Counted from the stretch's first letter, positions 10,251-22,347 are shown. The stretch: DNA of 64,000 bases from Pogostemon cablin (GCA_023678885.1 CM042996.1:12520602-12584601), one strand, 5' to 3'. Numbers and translations are program-made. Notes: a model not told the origin generated them from the letters alone.

Positions 10251-11353
10251 ATTCTTCGGACGTCGAGACCAGTCCAACAAACATCAGAACTCACCAATCT
10301 TCGAAAGTATTGCATGTACCATCTGATGCATGGACATAATACTGATCAGTGTCGAGACTTAATCACGGAATTATGGAAGCTATTCAAGGAAGGGAAGTTA
10401 AGAAGAATGCTGCAGGCTTCGAGGCCGAGGGTGTATTGGAGAGACGCTTATCTTCCTCCTCCTCCGGGTCGAAAGAGGTCCCCGAACAGAGGATGGAATG
10501 GAGGAGCGATGCCTCTACCCTCTCCGCCTCCAGGACGACCATCAATTTCGATAGGATAGGAGGGCAAGCCCTGAGGGGAGACAGACCCAGAGAAATACAC
10601 ATGATGGAGCCCGTAGAGGAGATTCATTATGTCGGAATCTCTCAGGCGTTGACCACTACATCAAAAAGGAGAAGAAAGGCAGAGCTGAGAGATTTAAGCC
10701 AACAAATCCCTCAAGTATGATCGCTGACCTTACAGACACAAGGGATAACGGAAGTCGACATCGTTTTCAAAGAAATGGATTTCTACGGGGTAAGTACTCC
10801 TCATTCCCACCCTTTAGTCATTTCACCTGTGCTGTCGAGAGTCAAAGTTCATAGATGCTTGGTAGATACCGGGGCGTATGCCAATATAATCTTTAAGGAG
10901 GTATTTGAAAATCTGGAAGGAGAGAGTTACCACAAGGTGAGATCCTATAGTGATGAGATCAAAGGATTCGATAATGCCTTGACTAGGCCAACTATGGAAG
11001 TTGATTTATCCGTCTAGTTGGAAGGTTTAGATGGGAAGACTAGGATGCAGAAACAGCTAACATTCAAAGTTCTAGATCACTTACAACTATATACTGGGGC
11101 GCCCATTAATCCATGCCTTCGGAGCTATCCCATTCACCCTTCACCAATGCCTCAAGTTTGTCACAGCAGACGGCAGGGTATCAACGGTGATAGGAAATCA
11201 AAGGAGGGCAAGAGAGTGTTCATTCATAAAATACAAATGGAAATCAAAGAACCGCGAGAAGAGGAGCAAACGGAGAATGAACCTGATGTGATTGTGGAAA
11301 TTGAGGAAGGGAGAGAAGAAGAGGAGCAAGGGAATAAAATTATCACGCAATAA
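10251..11353 (+). pseudogene. Tat gag C-terminus (zinc knuckle-like) and protease, broken
   Basis: RKYCMYHLMHGHNTDQC (about 10300-10350) has the C-x2-H-x3-GH-x4-C pattern typical for the nucleic-acid-binding end of Tat gag. Pro/Arg-rich sequence follows. At 10775-11017 the frame gives HPLVISPVLSRVKVHRCLVD then TGAYANIIF: the aspartic protease motif DTGA is present. After a stop at 11015 the next frame carries GAPINPCL and later KRVFIHKIQMEIKEPREEE. Frameshifts around 11095-11200 break the region. Confidence 0.72.
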
Positions 11354-11621
11354 CCGAAGTACATCCAAATCCGGTTAATCAGGAAATGGAAAAGGGGAAG
11401 ACAGTAGATAAAGAGCCGAGGCAAAAGCCGGTGACACCCGATGAGGATCTGAGGATAAAACTACGGGAAGGAGCCTTGGCGGCAGGAAACAGCTAGACCA
11501 AGAGAACGCGGACATCAAAGTTAAGATTGGGACGGAATGAGAAAGCAAATTCAAGGAAGAGCTAACCCAACTACTAAAAGAGAGTCTGGACATGTTCGCA
11601 TGGAACCCGAACGAAACACTG
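11354..11621 (+). pseudogene. Tat pol, linker before the reverse transcriptase, cut by an insertion
   Basis: Reads toward ELTQLLKESLDMFAWNPNET (about 11560-11617), the conserved start of plant gypsy RT (usual pattern LxxxxDxFAW). The frame is then cut at 11627 by the Athila LTR and resumes at 26880 with the expected HRLNIDPSVLPFHQKKRKF. This continuity shows that the Athila element inserted into the Tat pol gene. Confidence 0.75.
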
Positions 11622-11626
11622 GAGTG

Positions 11627-13147
11627 TGATTAGTGATATTTTCACCTAGATTTTAGTGTCTTTTTATATGTATTTTCATATATTTTTATCTGTATTTATG
11701 TCTTATTTGGTGGAGTTATGTGTTTTTATGGAATTAAGTGTGAATGAACTTAATCATATGTAAAACAGGTGAAATCAGAGCAAAAATGGAGAAGGGAGAC
11801 GAAAGAAAGAAGAAGAAAATAAGGCAGTAAGAACACGACCAGTCGTTTTAAGTACATGAGCCTTGTCGCGCTACATGAGCCGTGTACTGAAAACGGATCT
11901 GTAAGAGATGGCCGTACGACGGCATAAGAATGCACAACATGACCAGCCCTTGGTCGTGTTATATCACACGACTCGTGTGCAGCACATGACCCATGTTGCA
12001 GCACACGAGTCGTGCAGGTGCCTGATTAGTAAAAAATCAAAATTCTTCTAGAAGGCCCCAATGAGTATAAATACCCATCCATTCAACCTTTGAGGGGAGA
12101 AAAAATGAAATATCAAGCTGCTCACATACCTCACACATCAATCCTTTGATTTTACACCATATTCTTCATCCCTTTCATCCATACTTTGATTCTACATCAT
12201 CTCTCCATAAATTCTACCATCCATATCAAGTGAAGAAGCAAGGAAGTGTGGGTGATCACCAAAAGAAAGAAGGAAATTCAATTTGAGCCAATCCAAGGGA
12301 GTGTTCATCCCAATTTTATGTTAGTCCTCTAGTTTACCATGATTTGTAAGGTTTTTAATATCTATATTAAGGATCTTATGAAGATTGTAGGCTAATCTCC
12401 CTTGTGGGATTAGCAACATGAAAGTTTGTGGTTAAATTTTAGGATCTATATAATTCAATTCATGTGGTGATTGGGTTAATTGATTTCCTATCATTGATGC
12501 TTAGATCTTGAGGTTTTTGATGATTTGTGTGTTTAGATGTTCTAAATATATTATTAGATTGAGAAATCAATTATGTGATTAGGACATTTGAGTGAAGCAT
12601 TTTATCAAACACTTCATGTGCATTATAAATTATAAAGAGAATGAGAAATCCTTTAGAGTTTAGAACCATTTGATAGGACATATAGTTGGTTTGATCGAGA
12701 GATTGATTAATTGCGTGAATGAATTCTTATTTCAAGCTTAGTACCCAGTTGTTATTGTTTGAATGAGAACCAACATTTGTGCTAATTGAGATTAATATCT
12801 TATTCATCTTGAGAAGGAGCTTAGGTGAATTTAGAGTTGACCCTTAATCCATACCCTTGATTCATATGAGTTTAATGCATGTATCCTAAGATTTTACACT
12901 ACTTAATTGTTGTTATTCCTACTTTTGCTTAATTTGGAAAACAACTTTACATTACTTCATTTTAATCATTTGACCATACTTTGTTTACTTGATTTGTGTC
13001 ATTTTAATACTTGTTTAACAATTCCACTCGATGATTAGTCTCTATAAAATTATGATAAGTGTGATATCGCTTAAGCTCTAGCGCCAACCTCCCTGTGGTT
13101 CGATAAATTGTTTTAGTTGGTCATCCCTTCTATAAAATGGCTAATCA
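11627..13147 (+). repeat. 5' LTR of the plus-strand Athila element
   Basis: 1,521 bp and very similar along its length to 25396-26879. It contains the palindrome-rich cluster at 11838-12015 and a TATAAATACCC box at about 12066, a likely core promoter. Confidence 0.9.
11838..12015 (+). repeat. Cluster of CACGAGTCGTG-like near-palindromes in the Athila LTR
   Basis: Contains CACACGACTCGTGTG, CACACGAGTCGTG, CATGAGCCGTGTA and several diverged forms (ACATGACCCATGT, GGCCGTACGACGGC). The same cluster is at about 25601-25746 in the 3' LTR, and a denser related one is inside the element at 19391-19665. It lies just upstream of the TATAAATA box. Confidence 0.75.
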
Positions 13148-13149
13148 AA

Positions 13150-13166
13150 TGGCACTGTTGTCAGGG
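13150..13166 (+). other. Primer binding site of the plus-strand Athila element
   Basis: TGGCACTGTTGTCAGGG begins two bases after the LTR. It is a mutated form of TGGCGCCGTTGCCGGGG, the usual Athila primer site. Confidence 0.75.
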
Positions 13167-13294
13167 TGGTAATGGTTCCTAGTAGCTTAACGAAGGAATG
13201 CTTAAAGTAATCTTAATAGAGATATTTTTATTTTATTTGTCTGCTTATATTTGCTTGTGAAAATCTTGTTCTAACTTCTCTAATTTGAAGGTGT

Positions 13295-15052
13295 ATGCAA
13301 ACAAAGTCACAAGGTAAACAAGTTGAACCTATTGATTTAGAGTTTGAGCACACTTTTCAGAGAAGGAGAAAGGACAAGAAAACAAAAAATAGTGATCTAA
13401 TGGAGAATTTTCAAGGTGATAATCATATGGAGATAGAGCATGATTGGGAAGGCGGACAACATGTGAACGTGTAAGCCAACGTACAAGCACCCCAAGTCAA
13501 TGCTAATCTTCCTCAACAAGCTCATCAAAATTTTGGAGGGCTTAACAATCAAGTTTTGCTTCAACAAATGGTAAAACAAGTCATGCTTCAACAAGGTTTT
13601 CAACATGATTATGCACCTCCACCACCCCCGGTATATCGAGGGCCTCAAGTAGATCCAAGGGTGATCCGGGATTTCTTAATGCCAAGGGCAATGCCACAAA
13701 TGATGAGTCCACCAATCAATGCCAACAACTTTGAATTTAAAGCGGGCTTGATTTCTATGGTACGAGAACAACAATTTAGTAGAACCCCAAATGAAGATCT
13801 CAATGCTCATCTTGCTCAATTTATTGAGATTGCCAATACAGTAAAGATGAATAGGGTGAGCGAGGATTGTATTAAGATGAGGTTGTTTCCATTTTCTTTG
13901 AGAGATCGTGCTCGAACATGGTTATCTACCATTACTCCGGATACGTGTAACACATGGGATGAGCTTGCACAAATATTCTTGAACAAGTATTTTCCGCCTT
14001 CTAAGACGCTTAAAATGAAGAGCTTGATTACTCAATTCAAGCAAATGCCTCAAGAGAGTTTTTATGAAGCGTGGGAACGGTTTAAGAATATGCTACGCAA
14101 GTGTCCACAACATGGCTTTCCGGAAAATCAACAAGTGGGATTTTTCTACCAATGTTTGGTAAATGGTCAAAGAGTGCTTGTTGATGCTTCGGCGGGTGGA
14201 TCCATACTTGGAGTGACTCCGGCAAGGGCTATAAGGATTTTTGATGAGATTGCTACAAATGTGTACCAATGGACATCAGAGAGACTTAGTGGTTGCTATG
14301 GATTTGAAAGCTTCGATCAAGGGTAACAGTTTAGTGTGAAGAGTGCTAGTGTGGAACCATGTATGCCCAGTATAGAGATGATCGCGGCGGAGGTAATGAG
14401 ATAAATGAGCTTGAATCAAGGTGTGAATAATCAAGGAGTTAATATGGTTGAAGGCCAAATTGATCAAGGGGTGCTACCTCCGAATGTTGTAAGTGGGGAA
14501 CAATGGGCTATGACAATGCCACGTGTGGAGGATGTGCAATACATGCAAGGAAGGAATTACCAAGGTAATTATCAAAACAATTACCAAGATAATTTTAACC
14601 ACAACCAAGAAAACTACCCACCAAGGCAAGGAGGCTTCAATAGTTAAGGAAGTGGAAGCTCATACCCACAAAAACAAAGGAGGCAAGATAACTTCTCTTA
14701 TTCAAACCTGAGCAATGCAGTTGCTTATCCTCCGGGGTATCATCCGGGAGCTAAAGCACCAAACAATAAAGGAAAAGCAACAACCAAAGAGTTGATTGAG
14801 AAGTTGATTGCATCTAATAAGGCTCAAAATGAGACTAGACGAGCTCAAGATGAATTGAGAAGAAAGGCCGATGAAGCTAATGATAAGAGGTTCAAAGCCT
14901 TGGAGTACCAAGTGGGGCAAATTGCCAATGCGTTGAGCGCGAATGAGAAAGGAAAATTTCCTTCTACCACCATTGTGAATCCAAAAGAACAATGCAAGGT
15001 AATTACCTTGAGGAGTGGAACTAATTATGAAGGACCTTCAATGCCTTTGTAA
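13295..15052 (+). pseudogene. Athila gag, single frame with in-frame stops
   Basis: ATG at 13295 (MQTKSQGKQVEPIDLEFEHT) is followed in the same frame to 15052, interrupted by stops near 13470, 14324, 14402, 14645 and 15050. The core at 13690-14270 (FEFKAGLISMVREQQF, DRARTWLSTI, WDELAQIFLNKYFPPSKT, SFYEAWERFKNMLRKCP) is the plant gag domain. The C-terminal part is Asn/Gln-rich (YQGNYQNNYQDN), then a coiled-coil-like KAQNETRRAQDELRRKADEA. It forms the particle shell. That stops are the main damage, with the frame otherwise kept, suggests fairly recent decay. Confidence 0.85.
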
Positions 15053-15392
15053 AATGATGAGGTGGAAAAGAAGATAAATGAGGAAAACTTGGTTGAGGAG
15101 GAGATTGTGGAAGAAGGAGAAATTGAAGCTAAAGAGATGATGAAACGGTTGTAATTGAGTCGGAAGTTGTTGAAAAGAAATGACAAAGAACAAAAGCAAT
15201 GTAAAAGAAAGAGAAAGAAGTGGAGTTGGAAAGGGATAGTTAGGGCATACCAAAAACTCAAGTGTCTATCCTTTTTCCATATAGATTTTTGAAGAAGGGC
15301 ATAGATGAAAATTTTGCAAAGTTTTTGGAAATTTTCAAGAAAATCCACATCAATATACCCTTTGTGGATGCTTTGAGACAAATGCCTCACTA
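15053..15392 (+). pseudogene. Acidic linker between Athila gag and protease, frameshifted
   Basis: Lys/Glu-rich coding remnant (EVEKKINEENLVEEEIVEEG) with a small deletion compared with the same part of the minus-strand copy at 61593-61796, then PFRFLKK-like sequence leading to protease. Confidence 0.6.
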
Positions 15393-18202
15393 GTGGAAAA
15401 TGAGACCGTCAACTTGACGGAGGAGTGTAGTGCTATAATTCAAAAGAAGTTGCCTCCAAAGCTAAAGGATCCGGGGAGTTTTGTTATACCATGTGAGATG
15501 GGTAAAAGTGAAGTACACAAAGCTCTTAGTGATCTTGGGGCTAGTATCAATTTGATGTCGATGTCTATCTTTAAGAAACTTGGTATAAGGGAAGTAAAGC
15601 CTACGTTCCTTATATTGCAACTTGCGGATAGGTCTTTGACTTATCCTAAAGTTAAAGTTGGAAAGTTCATATTCCCGGTGGATTTTGTAGTGCTTGACAT
15701 GGACGAGGATGCAAATGTTCCATTAATTTTGGGGCGTCCATTTTTAGCCATGGGAAGAGCTTTAATTGATGTGCACAAGGGGGAGTTGACATTGAGAGTA
15801 GATGAAAAAGAGGTGGTGTTTTCATTAAGAAATGCGATGAGGCATCCAGATGAGAAAGAGGAGTGTAGAAGGATTGAATTGATTGATGAGATTTGAATGA
15901 TTGCTTACATGATTTGAATGCTTGTAGGGAGATGCAAGAAGATGAAGCCAAGATAATGTACTATGGAAAGAAGGAGTATCTTCCATTGGAGATAGAAAAT
16001 GAGGAGCCCAAGGTTGATAAGGGAAAAGAAGAATTGAAGTCATTACTCGATCACCTTATGTATGCGTACTTGGGGGATGACAAAACTTTTTCGGTAATTG
16101 TATCATCATCACTTTCATCTCTAGAGCTTGAAAAATTGTTAAGGGTGCTTAGAGATCATAAAAGTGCTATAGGGTGGAGTCTTGATGATTTGAAAGGTAT
16201 AAGTCCCACTATTTGTATGCATCACATTAGATTGATTGATGAGAATAAAACATGCATATAACCTCAATGTCGTTTGAACTGCATTGTGCAAGAGGTTGTT
16301 AGGAAAGAAGTTTTGAAATGGTTAGATGCTAGAATTGTTTATGCCATAAGTGATAGTCATCATGTAAGCCCTTTGCATATTGTGGCTAAGAAAGGGGGAT
16401 TAACCATTGTTAAAATGGAATTTGATGAAGAGCTTGCCATAAGGGTGAAAACGGGTTGGAGAGTGTGTTGTGATTATAGGAAACTTAATGAAAACACTCA
16501 TAAAGATCATTTTCCTTTGCCTTTTATTGATCAAATGCTTGATAGGTTGGCGGGATATAAGTATTATTGTTTTCTAGATGGTTACTCGGGGTACAACCAA
16601 ATCATGATAGCCCTCGAGGATCAAGAAAAAATAAGTTTTACTTGTCCGTATGACACGTTTGCTTTTTATAAGTTGTCTTTTGGGTTGTGCAATGCCCCCA
16701 CTACCTTTCAACGTTGCATGATGGACATCTTTGAGGGATTAATTGAAAATGTGATGGAAGTGTTTATAGATGAATTTTCCATCTTTGGGTCTTCATTTGA
16801 TAAATGCTTGGCTAATCTTTCTATGATTTTGTAGTGATGTCAAGATACGAACCTAGTCTTGAATTGGGAAAAATGTCATTTTATGGTTCAAGAGTGTATC
16901 ATAATTGGATATTATATATCAGAGAAATGTTTGAGAGTTGATAGGGCAAAGGTTATAGCCATTGAACATCTTTCCCCACCAAAAAATGAAAAAGGGGTTA
17001 GATCGTTTCTTGGCCACGTCGGGTTCTATCGACGTTTTATTAAAGATTTTTCTAACATAGCCAAACCTTTGTGTAAATTGCTTGAAAAAGATGCTCCATT
17101 TGAATTTAATGATGAATGTCTTAATGCTTTTAGGGTGCTCAAGAAAGCTTTAATTTCGTCTCCAATCCTCGTCTCTCCCGATTGGAGTAAGCCTTTTGAG
17201 CTACATTGTGATGCAAGTGACAATGCTTTAGGAGTGGTGCTTGTTTAAGTGAGGGAGAAGAAGTTTCGAGCTATCTACTATGAATCAAAGATGTTCAATG
17301 CCAATCAAAAGAATTACACCACAACGGAAAAAGAGTTTTTATCCGTGGTTTATGCTTTTGAAAAATTTTGTCCATACCTAGTTGGCACGAAAACCATTAT
17401 TTATACGGATCATGCCACCATTTGGTATTTGATGAGTAAGAAAGATGCTAAACCTAGACTAATTTGTTGGGCTCTTTTGTTGCAGGAGTTCAATGTGGAG
17501 ATACGTGACAAGAAGGGGGTCAAAAATGTCATAGCCGACCACTTGTCACGTTTGGAAAATATTGATAAAGAGGGAACCATGGAGTTCATTAAGGATGTAT
17601 TCCCGGATGAAGAGATCCTCCAAGTTGATTTTCAAATGATGTATACTTTGTGTGAGACCGAGAGGCCGTGGTATGCGGATTTCGTGAATTATTTAGCTTG
17701 TGGCCTCAAGTTGGATCATCTCACCGAATCTCAAAGGAAGAAGTTCTATTATGATGTCAAGGAGTACTTATGGGATGATCCTCTTTTGTTTAAGAATTGT
17801 CCGGATGGGATCATAAGGAGGTGTATCCCGGAGGATGAGAAGCTAAGTGTCATGGAGATGTGCCATAGTTCATCTTGTGGAGGACACTTTGAGTTTCAAA
17901 AGACGGGGGCAAATATCCTACAATTGGGGTTATTTTGGCCAACTTTGTTTAAGGATTGTAAGGAGTATATCAAGGGGTGTGATAGGTGCCAAAGGATTGG
18001 AAGTATAGGGCAACGTGATGAAATGCCTATGAGGAACATTTTTGAAGTTGAGGTGTTCGATTTATGGGGAATGGAATTTATGGGCCCATTTTCGCCTTCC
18101 AATGGTTACCTTTACATATTGTTTGCGGTGAATTATGTTTCTAAATGGGTGGAAGCAATCCCGACAAGGACAAATGATGCTTTAGTGGTCAAGGCTTTTT
18201 AA
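15393..18202 (+). pseudogene. Athila pol: protease, reverse transcriptase, RNase H, start of integrase
   Basis: Protease: ALSDLGASINLMSMSIFKKL (about 15520-15580), the Athila DLGA variant. From 15893 one frame is kept to 18202, with stops near 16259, 16832 and 17246. RT: KKGGLTIVKMEFDEEL, WRVCCDYRKLNENTHKDHFP, FLDGYSGYNQI, LSFGLCNAPTTFQRCMM; the catalytic box reads FIDE where FMDD is expected (about 16768-16779), so polymerase activity is doubtful. RNase H follows at about 17200-17500. Integrase: zinc-binding CDRCQRIG near 17980-18000, then AVNYVSKWVEA, where D is N at the first catalytic acid. A frameshift near 18200 ends the frame. Confidence 0.87.
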
Positions 18203-18943
18203 AAAAGAACATCTTTGCTAGATTTGGGCTGCCAAAGGCCATGATTAGTGATGGGGGATCTCACTTCATCAACAAGCTTATTGAGAAGCTCTTGAATGGC
18301 TATGGAGTGAAGCATAAGGTTTCTACACCTTACCACCCCAAACAAACGGCTTTGCAGAGGTGTCAAATAGACAAGTGAAGCTTGTCCTTGAGAAAACGAT
18401 CAATGGAAATCGAAAAGATTGGTCTTCTAAGCTTGACGATGCCCTTTGGGCCTATTGAACGGCTTATAAGACCGCTCTTGGATTTTCACCATATAAGCTT
18501 GTGTATGAAAAGGCTTGTCACTTACCCATTGAGTTAGAGCATAAGGCATTATGGGCCCTTCGGAAATTAAATTTTGATGAGAAAGAAGTCAGAAAGAAAA
18601 GGTGTCTCCAATTGGTTGAACTAGAGGAATTTTGAGAGGAATCTTACTCAAGCTCGAGGATTTTGAAAGAAAACATAAAAGATAGCATGATGAGAGGATT
18701 AAAACGAAGGAGTTCATTCCGGGGGATAATGTTCTTTTATTCAATTCAAGACTTAAACTATTTCCCAAAAAACTTCGTTCGAAGTGGAGTGGACCATATT
18801 TGGTGATTGAGGTTAGAGAAGATGGAACTTTGAAGCTTGAAGGATCGAATGTGAATGCTTTTGTGGTTAATGGTCATAGGGTGAAACATTACCATTCCCC
18901 CTCTCAAAGGAAGTTGGTATATGTGAATACCTTCACTTCTTGA
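18203..18943 (+). pseudogene. Athila integrase C-terminal half, frameshifted
   Basis: Continues the integrase in shifting frames: RFGLPKAMISDGGSHFINKL (second catalytic Asp) near 18220-18280, a broken NxFAEVSNRQ (catalytic Glu) near 18345-18375, then the C-terminal part with FNSRLKLFPKKLRSKWSGPY near 18740-18800. Stops and frameshifts near 18340, 18460 and 18635. The last codon is near 18943. Confidence 0.75.
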
Positions 18944-19390
18944 AGGCTCATATCCTTTTAGTAGTTTAGGATTGTACATATTTCTTTTTCTTGTGTTGCA
19001 TTTTTGGTTTTGTAGGTGGAATGTGCGTGGGAGAAGAATGCATTTTGAAGATACGAAAGGGCTTCATGTTAAGTGTGTAGGTATGTCTCACCATTTTTTT
19101 TGCAAACTTATCTCGAAACTCTTATTTCAATTTAAGTTTGAGGGGATATGGTATGGTGTGACATGTATTTTATTGGAAGCATGAACTCTTTGTGTTTTTT
19201 AGCTAATTCGAAAATTTTCTCATGAGTTCGGTGTGATTTTGGTCAGTTTAGTTGTGTGAAAGTAGATGATAATCCTTGTTTTAATACCTAATGTTGAGCT
19301 AATGCTGTTTTTAACTTGTGAGCATGAATAGGGAGTATTGGAGGCATGAAAAACAGGATTTGAAGTAAAAAATTAGAGAAAACAGGTCAA
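18944..19390 (+). other. Spacer after Athila pol with an internal polypurine tract
   Basis: Non-coding and T-rich. AAGTTTGAGGGGATATGG at 19134-19151 resembles the polypurine tract before Athila 3' LTRs. The minus-strand element has the same tract at about 57536-57552, so it is conserved and may act as a second plus-strand primer. Confidence 0.45.
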
Positions 19391-19665
19391 TCAGTACACG
19401 AACCGTGTGCAGTACACGGCATGTAATAAGTGGCCGTGTACTGACATCCGATAAAGCAACACGGGCAGGCACAGTCCATTTTGCACAACACGGGTCGTGT
19501 CCTGTCACGAAGCACGAGTCGTGTCGCCAACACGGGCCTGTAACAGATGGCCGTGTGACGACATCAGAACGTTCGACACGGCCACCCCATGATCGTTTTA
19601 TGCAACATGACTCATGTTGTGTGCAGATACATGGGCCGTGTTAGCAACACTAGCCGTGTCGTGCG
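19391..19665 (+). repeat. Dense cluster of CACGGGCCGTG-like near-palindromes inside the Athila element
   Basis: At least ten copies or half-copies of a CACGRNYCGTG word, for example ACACGAACCGTGTG, AACACGGGTCGTGTCC, GCACGAGTCGTGTC, ACATGGGCCGTGTTA. Spacers are 8-30 bases and differ. It is like the LTR cluster at 11838-12015 but longer and better kept, and lies upstream of the leader of the ORF-1-like gene. Confidence 0.75.
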
Positions 19666-20414
19666 CTGAAGCAGAATAAAAAATGGGCTGGCCTTTTCAA
19701 AACGGCCCAACCCCATTTCGTCATCTTCAACCCTTTAACTTGGAAATCTCTCTTCCAAACTCCATAAACCTTCAAACAAAATCCAATACTGGTGAGAGTA
19801 AGTGATTCCCAAAGTTTTAACATCCATTATTCTGTTTGATTCCAAGAAAGAGGTATGTCAATTTGAACCCTAGTCTTCAATTGAATGTTTGAATGTGTGA
19901 GTTCGTGTATGGGTTTTGAATAATAGCATGTTTGAAGCATATCTATCATTGTGAAACATGAATTAATTTGTTTAATTGATGAATTGTGTAGAATTGTAAA
20001 GGAATTAGGGTTCATGGAAAACTTGCATTTGGGGATTTTTGGAAATCAATGAAATTAGATGCAAATTGTGTTATGAATTGATTGATGATGCTTTCATGAA
20101 TTTGTAATAGTCTATATTAGCTTAGGTATTGAGGATTTGAGCATGAATGGGATTTAAATTAGATGCAAATGGTGATTGTGAAATAAAAGCATGCTAAGTG
20201 TTCGATGAAATGCTTAAGTGAAGTTTTGAGTTAGATTGAGACCCTATTGCAAGTATGAAGTATTGTTGATTTATATTGTGCACATAGAAAGGAAAAAAAG
20301 ATGATTTGATAAAAGAATGGAAGGATTGGGAGGTTGGAATTGTTTGAATTACAATTGGATGAATTGTTGAAATGTTGTTTGGTTTTAAATATAATCATCA
20401 TTTGAGGAATGTTA
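19666..20414 (+). other. Leader and first part of a candidate intron of the Athila ORF-1 gene
   Basis: Pyrimidine-rich leader-like sequence (about 19700-19850) ends at a strong donor-like site AAGAGGTATGTC (GT at 19853-19854). Low-complexity T/G/A sequence follows with no coding signal. The matching acceptor would be ATTGTAG at 22341-22347, directly before the ATG at 22348. The pattern suggests ORF-1 is expressed from a spliced RNA. Confidence 0.4.
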
Positions 20415-20583
20415 CTTGCTTAAGCTGCAATTGATATCCTTAATACTTGAGGATTAATTTTGCGTGGAAAGAAAACGCGCATCTTGATATCCCCGGCAAC
20501 AGCGCCAATAATTTGATGCACATTTTCTTTGCACACAAAATTAATCCCCAAGTATTAAGGATATCAATTGCAGCTTAAGCAAG
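20415..20583. repeat. Inverted repeat: two LTR ends head to head around a primer binding site
   Basis: Arms 20415-20483 and 20515-20583 are inverted copies of 69 bases with about 90% identity. The 31-base spacer contains CCCCGGCAACAGCGCCAA, the reverse complement of an Athila-type primer site. The right arm is the end of the LTR at 20514-22257. The left arm lies where internal sequence would be expected. Confidence 0.85.
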
Positions 20584-22257
20584 CGACCAAGTGAATATCG
20601 AACTCAAAGGATGGCGTATTATCAATTTAATTATTTACTAAATTAATTAAGACGAATGATAATAAAAGTTTGAGGTTTTAATCTAGTAACTAATAAACAA
20701 TTAATTAAAATAATAAATAAAATAAAATTTCACTCGAAGAATATGAAATTGGATCAAGTAGGAGAATATGTAGCTCTAAGATAATCCAGTTTCACTCATT
20801 AATTTCCCTTTCGTGTGTTAATGTCCGACTCTGCCTTGTGGAATATGGACGCATCACAAAACCATGCATATCTACTCTATAGACACAAGTAAACATGCGT
20901 GTAACACTTGTGAATAACCTCGGAGCAAGAGATATAATTTCACCCCTCTTTCTAGGTACTATCAGTATCAATTATTTCCCTATCCAATTGATACTCTAAC
21001 CCGATATGATCTCACTTTATAGGTATTATAAAATTATCCTCTTTACCCTACTTAATAACCTGAATTCAATTCAATTAATAAATATTCATATATGATAGTT
21101 CTAATGAAACTTCGGAGTCCCCTCACTTAGAATCATAATATGGAATCTTGTTCAACAGTGAACGCTCTCAATCTACAACCAAGATATATATTCAAACTCT
21201 ATATACCAATTGAAGATGCACAAAATGACTGTGAATATGCATTAATAAAGCACAATCATATATAAAATAAATCCACAAGTAGTGTTGTACGGAGTTTACA
21301 AATGAAAGTTCAATTAATTCGTAAAAACCATCACAACCCTAGTTCTACCAAAAATGCTCTAGCCCATGATGTTATGAAGAACAATCATAGGTGTTAGATA
21401 GATCTTACCCGGATGTCTGGAAAATTACAAGATAAATTAGAAAATGAAATAAACCCTAGATATGGCGTCGTTGCATCCTTCCCCATTTTGAATTCTCCTC
21501 TTGATTCCACAGATGAATCTTCAGTGATGGATGGATGGAAGAAAGGATGTGGATGGTGGTTGGGGATGATCCCCCTTGTGGGGGGTGTTGTATTGTTGTG
21601 GATTCTCTCAATTCAGTCTAATGAATAAATGATGTGATCTACATTCCCTTTTGTACTTGTAAGCTCTCCTTATTGACCTTGGATGAGCTTTTTCTTGGAA
21701 AACACGAAAATACACGCAAACACACCCTAGGGGTGTAAAAACACGCACAAATTCGAAAATTCTCGGAAATTCTCCCTGGCAGCTGCGCGACTTCACGATT
21801 TTGAGTATAACTTCCACATCTAACCTCTGATTTGAGTAATTCTTGCGCTCAAACGATCCTCTATTCCATGGCTTTCTATCCACATGAAGAAATCATAGAA
21901 ACTTCAACATTTGTATGTATAAATAGTCATACAAAGTGGACAGTCGTGCTGAACAGGAACAACTTGCGCGACGTCACTATTTGGATCATAACTTTCTCGT
22001 TTGAATTCCGATTGAGGAAAAAATAAAAATATTACACATGTTGGACATGCATTTTTCAGCATTCCTACACAAGTTGCACCTTATCTCCAATTTGGCACTT
22101 TCTATTATTTTTCCACCTAAAACACAACAAAACACCTCAAACGCACTTTTTTCTCACATATATTGAATATAAAACACTTGTGCTAATATATGACTACAAT
22201 TCTCATAAAAAAGGTGTTAGATTGGACATTAAAACACGCTTATTTTCAGTCTCAACA
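20514..22257 (-). mobile_element. LTR of a third Athila-like family, minus orientation, nested in the Athila element
   Basis: Runs TGATGCACATTTTC to TCAGTCTCAACA on the plus strand. The primer site on its left, read from the minus strand, shows that the LTR is oriented minus. It is alike at both ends to 51983-53484, shares only its left 1.1 kb with 39347-41072, and its right end matches 37946-38534. No coding internal part of its own is present. The flanking 5-bp duplication is unclear (TTGAG near 20402 and TTGAA at 22258 are candidates). Confidence 0.75.
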
Positions 22258-22347
22258 TTGAATAACAAGTGTTGATTCAACGTATTATGAGATGTTTTGT
22301 GTAAGAGTTGAAAATAAATTTAATTTGAAATGTGTTGAACATTGTAG

